A DNA stretch of 64,000 nucleotides, taken from the NCBI GenBank assembly GCA_009746045.1, contig RPFO01000579.1, forward strand, positions 1,083,076 through 1,147,075. The letters are read 5' to 3'. This document shows, one piece after another, positions 40,001 through 55,000 of this stretch. The DNA is from Mesostigma viride. Its lineage: Eukaryota > Streptophyta > Mesostigmatophyceae > Mesostigmatales > Mesostigmataceae. The notes beneath the pieces are model-generated. The model worked only from the letters and a program-made list of their open reading frames with translations, did not search any database and had not been told where the DNA came from. Numbering within the stretch: position 1 is the first letter of the stretch; every line of letters starts with the position of its first letter. The position numbers were made by a program, and so were the translations under genes.

Positions 40001-43000
40001 TAAAATCGCGTAGATTGCGTCAGGTGGGTACCAATAAAGGGACCTTAAACCCCTATACTCAACGAGAAGGAGGGAGGGCGCCCCAGCCTCTCTCGCTGCC
40101 TCAAGTGGGCAGGCCACAGAGGACTCTCTCTGCATCACGGTGCAGGCCCAAGCATGGGTGCAATACAACAGGAAGTAGCAAAAGCATAGCGGAGGCAGTA
40201 AGGCTGCCCCATCGATCGTCCAGAGGCCACAGATCAGCTTGGAACCCCAAGAGAGCTGCCGGTTTGAGAGAATTGAAAGGCCTCTCCCGGAGCCTGAGGG
40301 GTTTTAGGGGCACACCCAGGGTTCACCCCCAACCCCCAATAGCGCATATGTATTACTAGCAGTACCAACAGCATACATTTATTATTGCATTATGCATTTG
40401 CAGCAGCCGTGCTTTGCTGAGTAGCATTGATCAAATTGTATCATGGCTGGCAGCCGTGTTTCGCACAATACCCACTCCCCTCGACGCCGGGGCTGCGGGA
40501 GCTAGGTGTGGGCTGTTGCATCCTGTAGCAGCATCACCCAGTATTGTATTTGTAGGTGTGGGCTGTTGCATCCTGCAGCATCACCCCGTATTGTATTTGT
40601 AGGTGTGGGCTGTTGCATCCTGCAGCAGCATCACCCCTTATTGTATTTGTAGGTGTGGGCTGTTGCATCCTGTAGCAGTATCACCCAGTATTGTATTTGT
40701 AGGTGTGGGCTGTTGCATCCTGTAGCAGCATCACCCCGTATTGTATTTGTAGGTGTGGGCTGTTGCATCCTGTAGCAGTATCACCCCGTATTGTATTTGT
40801 AGGTGTGGGCTGTTGCATCCTGCAGCATCACCCCGTATTGTATTTGTAGGTGTGGGCTGTTGCATCCTGCAGCATCACCCCGTATTGTATTTGTAGGTGT
40901 GGGCTGTTGCATCCTGCAGCATCACCCCGTATTGTATTTGTAGGTGTGGGCTGTTGCATCCTGCAGCATCACCCCGTATTGTATTTGTAGGTGTGGGCTG
41001 TTGCATCCTGCAGCATCACCCCGTATTGTATTTGTAGGTGTGGGCTGTTGCATCCTGCAGCATCACCCCGTATTGTATTTGTAGGTGTGGGCTGTTGCAT
41101 CCTGTAGCAGCATCACCCCGTATTGTATTTGTAGGTGTGGGCTGTTGCATCCTGCAGCAGCATCACCCCGTATTGTATTTGTAGGTGTGGGCTGTTGCAT
41201 CCTGCAGCATCACCCCGTATTGTATTTGTAGGTGTGGGCTGTTGCATCCTGCAGCATCACCCCGTATTGTATTTGTAGGTGTGGGCTGTTGCATCCTGTA
41301 GCAGCATCACCCCGTATTGTATTTGTAGGTGTGGGCTGTTGCATCCTGCAGCATCACCCCGTATTGTATTTGTAGGTGTGGGCTGTTGCATCCTGTAGCA
41401 GCATCACCCCGTATTGTATTTGTAGGTGTGGGCTGTTGCATCCTGCAGCAGCATCACCCCGTATTGTATTTGTAGGTGTGGGCTGTTGCATCCTGCAGCA
41501 TCACCCCGTATTGTATTTGTAGGTGTGGGCTGTTGCATCCTGTAGCAGCATCACCCCGTATTGTATTTGTAGGTGTGGGCTGTTGCATCCTGTAGCAGCA
41601 TCACCCCGTATTGTATTTGTAGGTGTGGGCTGTTGCATCCTGTAGCAGCATCACCCCGTATTGTATTTGTAGGTGTGGGCTGTTGCATCCTGTAGCAGCA
41701 TCACCCCGTATTGTATTTGTAGGTGTGGGCTGTTGCATCCTGTAGCAGCATCACCCCGTATTGTATTTGTAGGTGTGGGCTGTTGCATCCTGTAGCAGCA
41801 TCACCCCGTATTGTATTTGTAGGTGTGGGCTGTTGCATCCTGCAGCATCACCCCGTATTGTATTTGTAGGTGTGGGCTGTTGCATCCTGCAGCATCACCC
41901 CGTATTGTATTTGTAGGTGTGGGCTGTTGCATCCTGTAGCAGCATCACCCCGTATTGTATTTGTAGGTGTGGGCTGTTGCATCCTGCAGCATCACCCCGT
42001 ATTGTATTTGTAGGTGTGGGCTGTTGCATCCTGTAGCAGCATCACCCCGTATTGTATTTGTAGGTGTGGGCTGTTGCATCCTGTAGCAGCATCACCCCGT
42101 ATTGTATTTGTAGGTGTGGGCTGTTGCATCCTGCAGCATCACCCCGTATTGTATTTGTAGGTGTGGGCTGTTGCATCCTGCAGCATCACCCCGTATTGTA
42201 TTTGTAGGTGTGGGCTGTTGCATCCTGTAGCAGCATCACCCGTATTGTATTTGTAGGTGTGGGCTGTTGCATCCTGTAGCAGCATCACCCCGTATTGTAT
42301 TTGTAGGTGTGGGCTGTTGCATCCTGTAGCAGCATCACCCCGTATTGTATTTGTAGGTGTGGGCTGTTGCATCCTGTAGCAGCATCACCCCGTATTGTAT
42401 TTGTAGGTGTGGGCTGTTGCATCCTGTAGCAGCATCACCCCGTATTGTATTTGTAGGTGTGGGCTGTTGCATCCTGTAGCAGCATCACCCCGTATTGTAT
42501 TTGTAGGTGTGGGCTGTTGCATCCTGTAGCAGCATCACCCCGTATTGTATTTGTAGGTGTGGGCTGTTGCATCCTGCAGCATCACCCCGTATTGTATTTG
42601 TAGGTGTGGGCTGTTGCATCCTGCAGCAGCATCACCCCGTATTGTATTTGTAGGTGTGGGCTGTTGCATCCTGCAGCAGCATCACCCCGTATTGTATTTG
42701 TAGGTGTGGGCTGTTGCATCCTGCAGCATCACCCCGTATTGTATTTGTAGGTGTGGGCTGTTGCATCCTGTAGCAGCATCACCCCGTATTGTATTTGTAG
42801 GTGTGGGCTGTTGCATCCTGCAGCAGCATCACCCCGTATTGTATTTGTAGGTGTGGGCTGTTGCATCCTGTAGCAGCATCACCCCGTATTGTATTTGTAG
42901 GTGTGGGCTGTTGCATCCTGTAGCAGCATCACCCCGTATTGTATTTGTAGGTGTGGGCTGTTGCATCCTGCAGCATCATCACCCGTATTGTATTTGTAGG

Positions 43001-46000
43001 TGTGGGCTGTTGCATCCTGTAGCAGCATCACCCCGTATTGTATTTGTAGGTGTGGGCTGTTGCATCCTGCAGCATCACCCCGTATTGTATTTGTAGGTGT
43101 GGGCTGTTGCATCCTGCAGCAGCATCACCCGTATTGTATTTGTAGGTGTGGGCTGTTGCATCCTGCAGCATCACCCCGTATTGTATTTGTAGGTGTGGGC
43201 TGTTGCATCCTGCAGCAGCATCACCCGTATTGTATTTGTAGGTGTGGGCTGTTGCATCCTGCAGCATCACCCGTATTGTATTTGTAGGTGTGGGCTGTTG
43301 CATCCTGCAGCAGTATCACCCCGTATTGTATTTGTAGGTGTGGGCTGTTGCATCCTGCAGCATCACCCCGTATTGTATTTGTAGGTGTGGGCTGTTGCAT
43401 CCTGCAGCAGCATCACCCCGTATTGTATTTGTAGGTGTGGGCTGTTGCATCCTGCAGCAGTATCACCCAGTATTGTATTTGTAGGTGTGGGCTGTTGCAT
43501 CCTGTAGCAGTATCACCCCGTATTGTATTTGTAGGTGTGGGCTGTTGCATCCTGCAGCATCACCCCGTATTGTATTTGTAGGTGTGGGCTGTTGCATCCT
43601 GTAGCAGCATCACCCGTATTGTATTTGTAGGTGTGGGCTGTTGCATCCTGCAGCATCACCCCGTATTGTATTTGTAGGTGTGGGCTGTTGCATCCTGCAG
43701 CAGCATCACCCAGTATTGTATTTGTAGGTGTGGGCTGTTGCATCCTGCAGCATCACCCCGTATTGTATTTGTAGGTGTGGGCTGTTGCATCCTGCAGCAT
43801 CACCCCGTATTGTATTTGTAGGTGTGGGCTGTTGCATCCTGCAGCATCACCCCGTATTGTATTTGTAGGTGTGGGCTGTTGCATCCTGCAGCATCACCCC
43901 GTATTGTATTTGTAGGTGTGGGCTGTTGCATCCTGCAGCATCACCCCGTATTGTATTTGTAGGTGTGGGCTGTTGCATCCTGTAGCAGCATCACCCCGTA
44001 TTGTATTTGTAGGTGTGGGCTGTTGCATCCTGCAGCATCACCCCGTATTGTATTTGTAGGTGTGGGCTGTTGCATCCTGTAGCAGCATCACCCCGTATTG
44101 TATTTGTAGGTGTGGGCTGTTGCATCCTGTAGCAGCATCACCCCGTATTGTATTTGTAGGTGTGGGCTGTTGCATCCTGCAGCATCACCCCGTATTGTAT
44201 TTGTAGGTGTGGGCTGTTGCATCCTGCAGCATCACCCCGTATTGTATTTGTAGGTGTGGGCTGTTGCATCCTGTAGCAGCATCACCCCGTATTGTATTTG
44301 TAGGTGTGGGCTGTTGCATCCTGTAGCAGCATCACCCCGTATTGTATTTGTAGGTGTGGGCTGTTGCATCCTGTAGCAGCATCACCCCGTATTGTATTTG
44401 TAGGTGTGGGCTGTTGCATCCTGTAGCAGCATCACCCCGTATTGTATTTGTAGGTGTGGGCTGTTGCATCCTGTAGCAGCATCACCCCGTATTGTATTTG
44501 TAGGTGTGGGCTGTTGCATCCTGTAGCAGCATCACCCCGTATTGTATTTGTAGGTGTGGGCTGTTGCATCCTGTAGCAGCATCACCCCGTATTGTATTTG
44601 TAGGTGTGGGCTGTTGCATCCTGCAGCATCACCCCGTATTGTATTTGTAGGTGTGGGCTGTTGCATCCTGCAGCAGCATCACCCCGTATTGTATTTGTAG
44701 GTGTGGGCTGTTGCATCCTGCAGCAGCATCACCCCGTATTGTATTTGTAGGTGTGGGCTGTTGCATCCTGCAGCATCACCCCGTATTGTATTTGTAGGTG
44801 TGGGCTGTTGCATCCTGTAGCAGCATCACCCCGTATTGTATTTGTAGGTGTGGGCTGTTGCATCCTGCAGCAGCATCACCCCGTATTGTATTTGTAGGTG
44901 TGGGCTGTTGCATCCTGTAGCAGCATCACCCCGTATTGTATTTGTAGGTGTGGGCTGTTGCATCCTGTAGCAGCATCACCCCGTATTGTATTTGTAGGTG
45001 TGGGCTGTTGCATCCTGCAGCATCATCACCCGTATTGTATTTGTAGGTGTGGGCTGTTGCATCCTGTAGCAGCATCACCCCGTATTGTATTTGTAGGTGT
45101 GGGCTGTTGCATCCTGCAGCATCACCCCGTATTGTATTTGTAGGTGTGGGCTGTTGCATCCTGCAGCAGCATCACCCCGTATTGTATTTGTAGGTGTGGG
45201 CTGTTGCATCCTGCAGCATCACCCCGTATTGTATTTGTAGGTGTGGGCTGTTGCATCCTGCAGCAGCATCACCCGTATTGTATTTGTAGGTGTGGGCTGT
45301 TGCATCCTGCAGCATCACCCCGTATTGTATTTGTAGGTGTGGGCTGTTGCATCCTGCAGCAGTCACCCCGTATTGTATTTGTAGGTGTGGGCTGTTGCAT
45401 CCTGCAGCATCACCCCGTATTGTATTTGTAGGTGTGGGCTGTTGCATCCTGCAGCAGCATCACCCCGTATTGTATTTGTAGGTGTGGGCTGTTGCATCCT
45501 GCAGCAGTATCACCCCGTATTGTATTTGTAGGTGTGGGCTGTTGCATCCTGCAGCATCACCCCGTATTGTATTTGTAGGTGTGGGCTGTTGCATCCTGCA
45601 GCATCACCCCGTATTGTATTTGTAGGTGTGGGCTGTTGCATCCTGCAGCATCACCCCGTATTGTATTTGTAGGTGTGGGCTGTTGCATCCTGCAGCATCA
45701 CCCCGTATTGTATTTGTAGGTGTGGGCTGTTGCATCCTGCAGCAGCATCACCCCGTATTGTATTTGTAGGTGTGGGCTGTTGCATCCTGCAGCATCACCC
45801 CGTATTGTATTTGTAGGTGTGGGCTGTTGCATCCTGCAGCATCACCCCGTATTGTATTTGTAGGTGTGGGCTGTTGCATCCTGCAGCATCACCCCGTATT
45901 GTATTTGTAGGTGTGGGCTGTTGCATCCTGCAGCATCACCCCGTATTGTATTTGTAGGTGTGGGCTGTTGCATCCTGCAGCAGTATCACCCCGTATTGTA

Positions 46001-49000
46001 TTTGTAGGTGTGGGCTGTTGCATCCTGCAGCATCACCCCGTATTGTATTTGTAGGTGTGGGCTGTTGCATCCTGCAGCATCACCCCGTATTGTATTTGTA
46101 GGTGTGGGCTGTTGCATCCTGCAGCAGTATCACCCCGTATTGTATTTGTAGGTGTGGGCTGTTGCATCCTGTCATATCACCCAGTATTGTATTTGTAGGT
46201 GTGGGCTGTTGCATCCTGCAGCAGTATCACACCGTATTGTATTTGTAGGTGTGGGCTGTTGCATCCAGCAGTATCACCCCTTATTGTATTTGTAGGTGTG
46301 GGCTGTTGCATCCTGTAGCAGCATCACCCCGTATTGTATTTGTAGGTGTGGGCTGTTGCATCCTGCAGCATCACCCCGTATTGTATTTGTAGGTGTGGGC
46401 TGTTGCATCCTGTAGCAGCATCACCCCGTATTGTATTTGTAGGTGTGGGCTGTTGCATCCTGCAGCATCACCCCGTATTGTATTTGTAGGTGTGGGCTGT
46501 TGCATCCTGCAGCAGCATCACCCCGTATTGTATTTGTAGGTGTGGGCTGTTGCATCCTGCAGCATCACCCCGTATTGTATTTGTAGGTGTGGGCTGTTGC
46601 ATCCTGCAGCATCACCCCGTATTGTATTTGTAGGTGTGGGCTGTTGCATCCTGCAGCATCACCCCGTATTGTATTTGTAGGTGTGGGCTGTTGCATCCTG
46701 TAGCAGCATCACCCCGTATTGTATTTGTAGGTGTGGGCTGTTGCATCCTGCAGCATCACCCCGTATTGTATTTGTAGGTGTGGGCTGTTGCATCCTGCAG
46801 CATCACCCCGTATTGTATTTGTAGGTGTGGGCTGTTGCATCCTGTAGCAGCATCACCCCGTATTGTATTTGTAGGTGTGGGCTGTTGCATCCTGTAGCAG
46901 CATCACCCCGTATTGTATTTGTAGGTGTGGGCTGTTGCATCCTGCAGCAGCATCACCCCGTATTGTATTTGTAGGTGTGGGCTGTTGCATCCTGCAGCAT
47001 CACCCCGTATTGTATTTGTAGGTGTGGGCTGTTGCATCCTGTAGCAGCATCACCCCGTATTGTATTTGTAGGTGTGGGCTGTTGCATCCTGCAGCAGCAT
47101 CACCCCGTATTGTATTTGTAGGTGTGGGCTGTTGCATCCTGCAGCAGCATCACCCCGTATTGTATTTGTAGGTGTGGGCTGTTGCATCCTGTAGCAGCAT
47201 CACCCCGTATTGTATTTGTAGGTGTGGGCTGTTGCATCCTGCAGCATCACCCCGTATTGTATTTGTAGGTGTGGGCTGTTGCATCCTGCAGCATCACCCC
47301 GTATTGTATTTGTAGGTGTGGGCTGTTGCATCCTGCAGCAGCATCACCCCGTATTGTATTTGTAGGTGTGGGCTGTTGCATCCTGCAGCATCACCCCGTA
47401 TTGTATTTGTAGGTGTGGGCTGTTGCATCCTGCAGCATCACCCCGTATTGTATTTGTAGGTGTGGGCTGTTGCATCCTGCAGCAGCATCACCCCGTATTG
47501 TATTTGTAGGTGTGGGCTGTTGCATCCTGTAGCAGCATCACCCCGTATTGTATTTGTAGGTGTGGGCTGTTGCATCCTGTAGCAGCATCACCCCGTATTG
47601 TATTTGTAGGTGTGGGCTGTTGCATCCTGCAGCATCACCCCGTATTGTATTTGTAGGTGTGGGCTGTTGCATCCTGCAGCATCACCCCGTATTGTATTTG
47701 TAGGTGTGGGCTGTTGCATCCTGTAGCAGCATCACCCCGTATTGTATTTGTAGGTGTGGGCTGTTGCATCCTGCAGCATCACCCCGTATTGTATTTGTAG
47801 GTGTGGGCTGTTGCATCCTGCAGCATCACCCCGTATTGTATTTGTAGGTGTGGGCTGTTGCATCCTGCAGCATCATCACCCGTATTGTATTTGTAGGTGT
47901 GGGCTGTTGCATCCTGCAGCATCACCCCGTATTGTATTTGTAGGTGTGGGCTGTTGCATCCTGCAGCATCACCCCGTATTGTATTTGTAGGTGTGGGCTG
48001 TTGCATCCTGCAGCATCACCCCGTATTGTATTTGTAGGTGTGGGCTGTTGCATCCTGCAGCAGCATCACCCCGTATTGTATTTGTAGGTGTGGGCTGTTG
48101 CATCCTGTAGCAGCATCACCCCGTATTGTATTTGTAGGTGTGGGCTGTTGCATCCTGCAGCATCACCCCGTATTGTATTTGTAGGTGTGGGCTGTTGCAT
48201 CCTGTAGCAGCATCACCCCGTATTGTATTTGTAGGTGTGGGCTGTTGCATCCTGCAGCATCACCCCGTATTGTATTTGTAGGTGTGGGCTGTTGCATCCT
48301 GTAGCAGCATCACCCCGTATTGTATTTGTAGGTGTGGGCTGTTGCATCCTGCAGCAGCATCACCCCGTATTGTATTTGTAGGTGTGGGCTGTTGCATCCT
48401 GCAGCATCACCCCGTATTGTATTTGTAGGTGTGGGCTGTTGCATCCTGCAGCAGCATCACCCCGTATTGTATTTGTAGGTGTGGGCTGTTGCATCCTGTA
48501 GCAGCATCACCCGTATTGTATTTGTAGGTGTGGGCTGTTGCATCCTGCAGCATCACCCCGTATTGTATTTGTAGGTGTGGGCTGTTGCATCCTGTAGCAG
48601 CATCACCCCGTATTGTATTTGTAGGTGTGGGCTGTTGCATCCTGCAGCATCACCCCGTATTGTATTTGTAGGTGTGGGCTGTTGCATCCTGTAGCAGCAT
48701 CACCCCGTATTGTATTTGTAGGTGTGGGCTGTTGCATCCTGCAGCAGCATCACCCCGTATTGTATTTGTAGGTGTGGGCTGTTGCATCCTGCAGCATCAC
48801 CCCGTATTGTATTTGTAGGTGTGGGCTGTTGCATCCTGTAGCAGCATCACCCCGTATTGTATTTGTAGGTGTGGGCTGTTGCATCCTGTAGCAGCATCAC
48901 CCCGTATTGTATTTGTAGGTGTGGGCTGTTGCATCCTGTAGCAGCATCACCCCGTATTGTATTTGTAGGTGTGGGCTGTTGCATCCTGTAGCAGCATCAC

Positions 49001-52000
49001 CCCGTATTGTATTTGTAGGTGTGGGCTGTTGCATCCTGCAGCATCACCCCGTATTGTATTTGTAGGTGTGGGCTGTTGCATCCTGTAGCAGCATCACCCC
49101 GTATTGTATTTGTAGGTGTGGGCTGTTGCATCCTGCAGCATCACCCCGTATTGTATTTGTAGGTGTGGGCTGTTGCATCCTGCAGCATCACCCCGTATTG
49201 TATTTGTAGGTGTGGGCTGTTGCATCCTGCAGCAGCATCACCCCGTATTGTATTTGTAGGTGTGGGCTGTTGCATCCTGTAGCAGCATCACCCGTATTGT
49301 ATTTGTAGGTGTGGGCTGTTGCATCCTGCAGCATCACCCCGTATTGTATTTGTAGGTGTGGGCTGTTGCATCCTGCAGCAGCATCACCCCGTATTGTATT
49401 TGTAGGTGTGGGCTGTTGCATCCTGCAGCAGCATCACCCGTATTGTATTTGTAGGTGTGGGCTGTTGCATCCTGTAGCAGTATCACCCCGTATTGTATTT
49501 GTAGGTGTGGGCTGTTGCATCCTGCAGCATCACCCCGTATTGTATTTGTAGGTGTGGGCTGTTGCATCCTGCAGCATCACCCCGTATTGTATTTGTAGGT
49601 GTGGGCTGTTGCATCCTGCAGCATCACCCCGTATTGTATTTGTAGGTGTGGGCTGTTGCATCCTGCAGCATCACCCCGTATTGTATTTGTAGGTGTGGGC
49701 TGTTGCATCCTGCAGCATCACCCCGTATTGTATTTGTAGGTGTGGGCTGTTGCATCCTGCAGCATCACCCCGTATTGTATTTGTAGGTGTGGGCTGTTGC
49801 ATCCTGTAGCAGCATCACCCCGTATTGTATTTGTAGGTGTGGGCTGTTGCATCCTGCAGCATCACCCCGTATTGTATTTGTAGGTGTGGGCTGTTGCATC
49901 CTGCAGCATCACCCCGTATTGTATTTGTAGGTGTGGGCTGTTGCATCCTGCAGCATCACCCCGTATTGTATTTGTAGGTGTGGGCTGTTGCATCCTGCAG
50001 CATATCACCCCGTATTGTATTTGTAGGTGTGGGCTGTTGCATCCTGCAGCATCACCCCGTATTGTATTTGTAGGTGTGGGCTGTTGCATCCTGCAGCATC
50101 ACCCCGTATTGTATTTGTAGGTGTGGGCTGTTGCATCCTGCAGCATCACCCCGTATTGTATTTGTAGGTGTGGGCTGTTGCATCCTGCAGCATCACCCCG
50201 TATTGTATTTGTAGGTGTGGGCTGTTGCATCCTGCAGCATCACCCCGTATTGTATTTGTAGGTGTGGGCTGTTGCATCCTGCAGCATCACCCCGTATTGT
50301 ATTTGTAGGTGTGGGCTGTTGCATCCTGCAGCATCACCCCGTATTGTATTTGTAGGTGTGGGCTGTTGCATCCTGCAGCATCACCCCGTATTGTATTTGT
50401 AGGTGTGGGCTGTTGCATCCTGCAGCATCACCCCGTATTGTATTTGTAGGTGTGGGCTGTTGCATCCTGTAGCAGCATCACCCCGTATTGTATTTGTAGG
50501 TGTGGGCTGTTGCATCCTGCAGCATCACCCCGTATTGTATTTGTAGGTGTGGGCTGTTGCATCCTGTAGCAGCATCACCCCGTATTGTATTTGTAGGTGT
50601 GGGCTGTTGCATCCTGCAGCAGCATCACCCCGTATTGTATTTGTAGGTGTGGGCTGTTGCATCCTGCAGCATCACCCCGTATTGTATTTGTAGGTGTGGG
50701 CTGTTGCATCCTGCAGCAGCATCACCCCGTATTGTATTTGTAGGTGTGGGCTGTTGCATCCTGCAGCATATCACCCGTATTGTATTTGTAGGTGTGGGCT
50801 GTTGCATCCTGCAGCATCACCCCGTATTGTATTTGTAGGTGTGGGCTGTTGCATCCTGTAGCAGCATCACCCCGTATTGTATTTGTAGGTGTGGGCTGTT
50901 GCATCCTGCAGCATCACCCCGTATTGTATTTGTAGGTGTGGGCTGTTGCATCCTGTAGCAGCATCACCCCGTATTGTATTTGTAGGTGTGGGCTGTTGCA
51001 TCCTGCAGCAGCATCACCCCGTATTGTATTTGTAGGTGTGGGCTGTTGCATCCTGCAGCATCACCCCGTATTGTATTTGTAGGTGTGGGCTGTTGCATCC
51101 TGTAGCAGCATCACCCCGTATTGTATTTGTAGGTGTGGGCTGTTGCATCCTGTAGCAGCATCACCCCGTATTGTATTTGTAGGTGTGGGCTGTTGCATCC
51201 TGTAGCAGCATCACCCCGTATTGTATTTGTAGGTGTGGGCTGTTGCATCCTGTAGCAGCATCACCCCGTATTGTATTTGTAGGTGTGGGCTGTTGCATCC
51301 TGCAGCATCACCCCGTATTGTATTTGTAGGTGTGGGCTGTTGCATCCTGCAGCATCACCCCGTATTGTATTTGTAGGTGTGGGCTGTTGCATCCTGCAGC
51401 ATCACCCCGTATTGTATTTGTAGGTGTGGGCTGTTGCATCCTGCAGCATCACCCCGTATTGTATTTGTAGGTGTGGGCTGTTGCATCCTGCAGCAGCATC
51501 ACCCCGTATTGTATTTGTAGGTGTGGGCTGTTGCATCCTGTAGCAGTATCACCCCGTATTGTATTTGTAGGTGTGGGCTGTTGCATCCTGCAGCATCACC
51601 CCGTATTGTATTTGTAGGTGTGGGCTGTTGCATCCTGCAGCAGTATCACCCCGTATTGTATTTGTAGGTGTGGGCTGTTGCATCCTGCAGCATCACCCCG
51701 TATTGTATTTGTAGGTGTGGGCTGTTGCATCCTGCAGCAGTATCACCCCGTATTGTATTTGTAGGTGTGGGCTGTTGCATCCTGCAGCAGCATCACCCGT
51801 ATTGTATTTGTAGGTGTGGGCTGTTGCATCCTGCAGCATCACCCCGTATTGTATTTGTAGGTGTGGGCTGTTGCATCCTGCAGCATCACCCCGTATTGTA
51901 TTTGTAGGTGTGGGCTGTTGCATCCTGCAGCATCACCCCGTATTGTATTTGTAGGTGTGGGCTGTTGCATCCTGCAGCATCACCCGTATTGTATTTGTAG

Positions 52001-55000
52001 GTGTGGGCTGTTGCATCCTGCAGCATCACCCCGTATTGTATTTGTAGGTGTGGGCTGTTGCATCCTGCAGCATCACCCCGTATTGTATTTGTAGGTGTGG
52101 GCTGTTGCATCCTGTAGCAGCATCACCCCGTATTGTATTTGTAGGTGTGGGCTGTTGCATCCTGCAGCATCACCCCGTATTGTATTTGTAGGTGTGGGCT
52201 GTTGCATCCTGTAGCAGCATCACCCCGTATTGTATTTGTAGGTGTGGGCTGTTGCATCCTGCAGCAGCATCACCCCGTATTGTATTTGTAGGTGTGGGCT
52301 GTTGCATCCTGCAGCATCACCCCGTATTGTATTTGTAGGTGTGGGCTGTTGCATCCTGCAGCAGCATCACCCCGTATTGTATTTGTAGGTGTGGGCTGTT
52401 GCATCCTGTAGCAGTATCACCCCGTATTGTATTTGTAGGTGTGGGCTGTTGCATCCTGCAGCATCACCCCGTATTGTATTTGTAGGTGTGGGCTGTTGCA
52501 TCCTGTAGCAGCATCACCCCGTATTGTATTTGTAGGTGTGGGCTGTTGCATCCTGCAGCATCACCCCGTATTGTATTTGTAGGTGTGGGCTGTTGCATCC
52601 TGTAGCAGCATCACCCCGTATTGTATTTGTAGGTGTGGGCTGTTGCATCCTGCAGCAGCATCACCCCGTATTGTATTTGTAGGTGTGGGCTGTTGCATCC
52701 TGCAGCATCACCCCGTATTGTATTTGTAGGTGTGGGCTGTTGCATCCTGTAGCAGCATCACCCCGTATTGTATTTGTAGGTGTGGGCTGTTGCATCCTGT
52801 AGCAGCATCACCCCGTATTGTATTTGTAGGTGTGGGCTGTTGCATCCTGTAGCAGCATCACCCCGTATTGTATTTGTAGGTGTGGGCTGTTGCATCCTGT
52901 AGCAGCATCACCCCGTATTGTATTTGTAGGTGTGGGCTGTTGCATCCTGCAGCATCACCCCGTATTGTATTTGTAGGTGTGGGCTGTTGCATCCTGCAGC
53001 AGCATCACCCCGTATTGTATTTGTAGGTGTGGGCTGTTGCATCCTGCAGCATCACCCCGTATTGTATTTGTAGGTGTGGGCTGTTGCATCCTGCAGCATC
53101 ACCCCGTATTGTATTTGTAGGTGTGGGCTGTTGCATCCTGCAGCAGCATCACCCAGTATTGTATTTGTAGGTGTGGGCTGTTGCATCCTGTAGCAGTATC
53201 ACACCGTATTGTATTTGTAGGTGTGGGCTGTTGCATCCTGCAGCAGTATCACCCAGTATTGTATTTGTAGGTGTGGGCTGTTGCATCCTGTAGCAGTATC
53301 ACCCCGTATTGTATTTGTAGGTGTGGGCTGTTGCATCCTGCAGCATCACCCCGTATTGTATTTGTAGGTGTGGGCTGTTGCATCCTGTAGCAGTATCACA
53401 CCGTATTGTATTTGTAGGTGTGGGCTGTTGCATCCTGCAGCAGCATCACCCAGTATTGTATTTGTAGGTGTGGGCTGTTGCATCCTGCAGCATCACCCCG
53501 TATTGTATTTGTAGGTGTGGGCTGTTGCATCCTGCAGCATCACCCCGTATTGTATTTGTAGGTGTGGGCTGTTGCATCCTGCAGCATCACCCAGTATTGT
53601 ATTTGTAGGTGTGGGCTGTTGCATCCTGCAGCAGTATCACCCGTATTGTATTTGTAGGTGTGGGCTGTTGCATCCTGCAGCATCACCCCGTATTGTATTT
53701 GTAGGTGTGGGCTGTTGCATCCTGCAGCATCACCCCGTATTGTATTTGTAGGTGTGGGCTGTTGCATCCTGTAGCAGCATCACCCCGTATTGTATTTGTA
53801 GGTGTGGGCTGTTGCATCCTGTAGCAGCATCACCCCGTATTGTATTTGTAGGTGTGGGCTGTTGCATCCTGCAGCAGCATCACCCCGTATTGTATTTGTA
53901 GGTGTGGGCTGTTGCATCCTGCAGCATCACCCCGTATTGTATTTGTAGGTGTGGGCTGTTGCATCCTGCAGCAGTATCACCCGTATTGTATTTGTAGGTG
54001 TGGGCTGTTGCATCCTGCAGCAGCATCACCCCGTATTGTATTTGTAGGTGTGGGCTGTTGCATCCTGCAGCAGCATCACCCCGTATTGTATTTGTAGGTG
54101 TGGGCTGTTGCATCCTGTAGCAGCATCACCCCGTATTGTATTTGTAGGTGTGGGCTGTTGCATCCTGCAGCATCACCCCGTATTGTATTTGTAGGTGTGG
54201 GCTGTTGCATCCTGCAGCAGTATCACCCCGTATTGTATTTGTAGGTGTGGGCTGTTGCATCCTGCAGCAGCATCACCCCGTATTGTATTTGTAGGTGTGG
54301 GCTGTTGCATCCTGCAGCATCACCCCGTATTGTATTTGTAGGTGTGGGCTGTTGCATCCTGTAGCAGTATCACCCCGTATTGTATTTGTAGGTGTGGGCT
54401 GTTGCATCCTGCAGCAGCATCACCCCGTATTGTATTTGTAGGTGTGGGCTGTTGCATCCTGTAGCAGCATCACCCCGTATTGTATTTGTAGGTGTGGGCT
54501 GTTGCATCCTGTAGCAGTATCACCCCGTATTGTATTTGTAGGTGTGGGCTGTTGCATCCTGCAGCATCACCCCGTATTGTATTTGTAGGTGTGGGCTGTT
54601 GCATCCTGCAGCATCACCCCGTATTGTATTTGTAGGTGTGGGCTGTTGCATCCTGTAGCAGTATCACCCCGTATTGTATTTGTAGGTGTGGGCTGTTGCA
54701 TCCTGCAGCATCACCCCGTATTGTATTTGTAGGTGTGGGCTGTTGCATCCTGCAGCATCACCCCGTATTGTATTTGTAGGTGTGGGCTGTTGCATCCTGC
54801 AGCAGTATCACCCGTATTGTATTTGTAGGTGTGGGCTGTTGCATCCTGCAGCATCACCCCGTATTGTATTTGTAGGTGTGGGCTGTTGCATCCTGCAGCA
54901 TCACCCCGTATTGTATTTGTAGGTGTGGGCTGTTGCATCCTGCAGCATCACCCCGTATTGTATTTGTAGGTGTGGGCTGTTGCATCCTGCAGCAGCATCA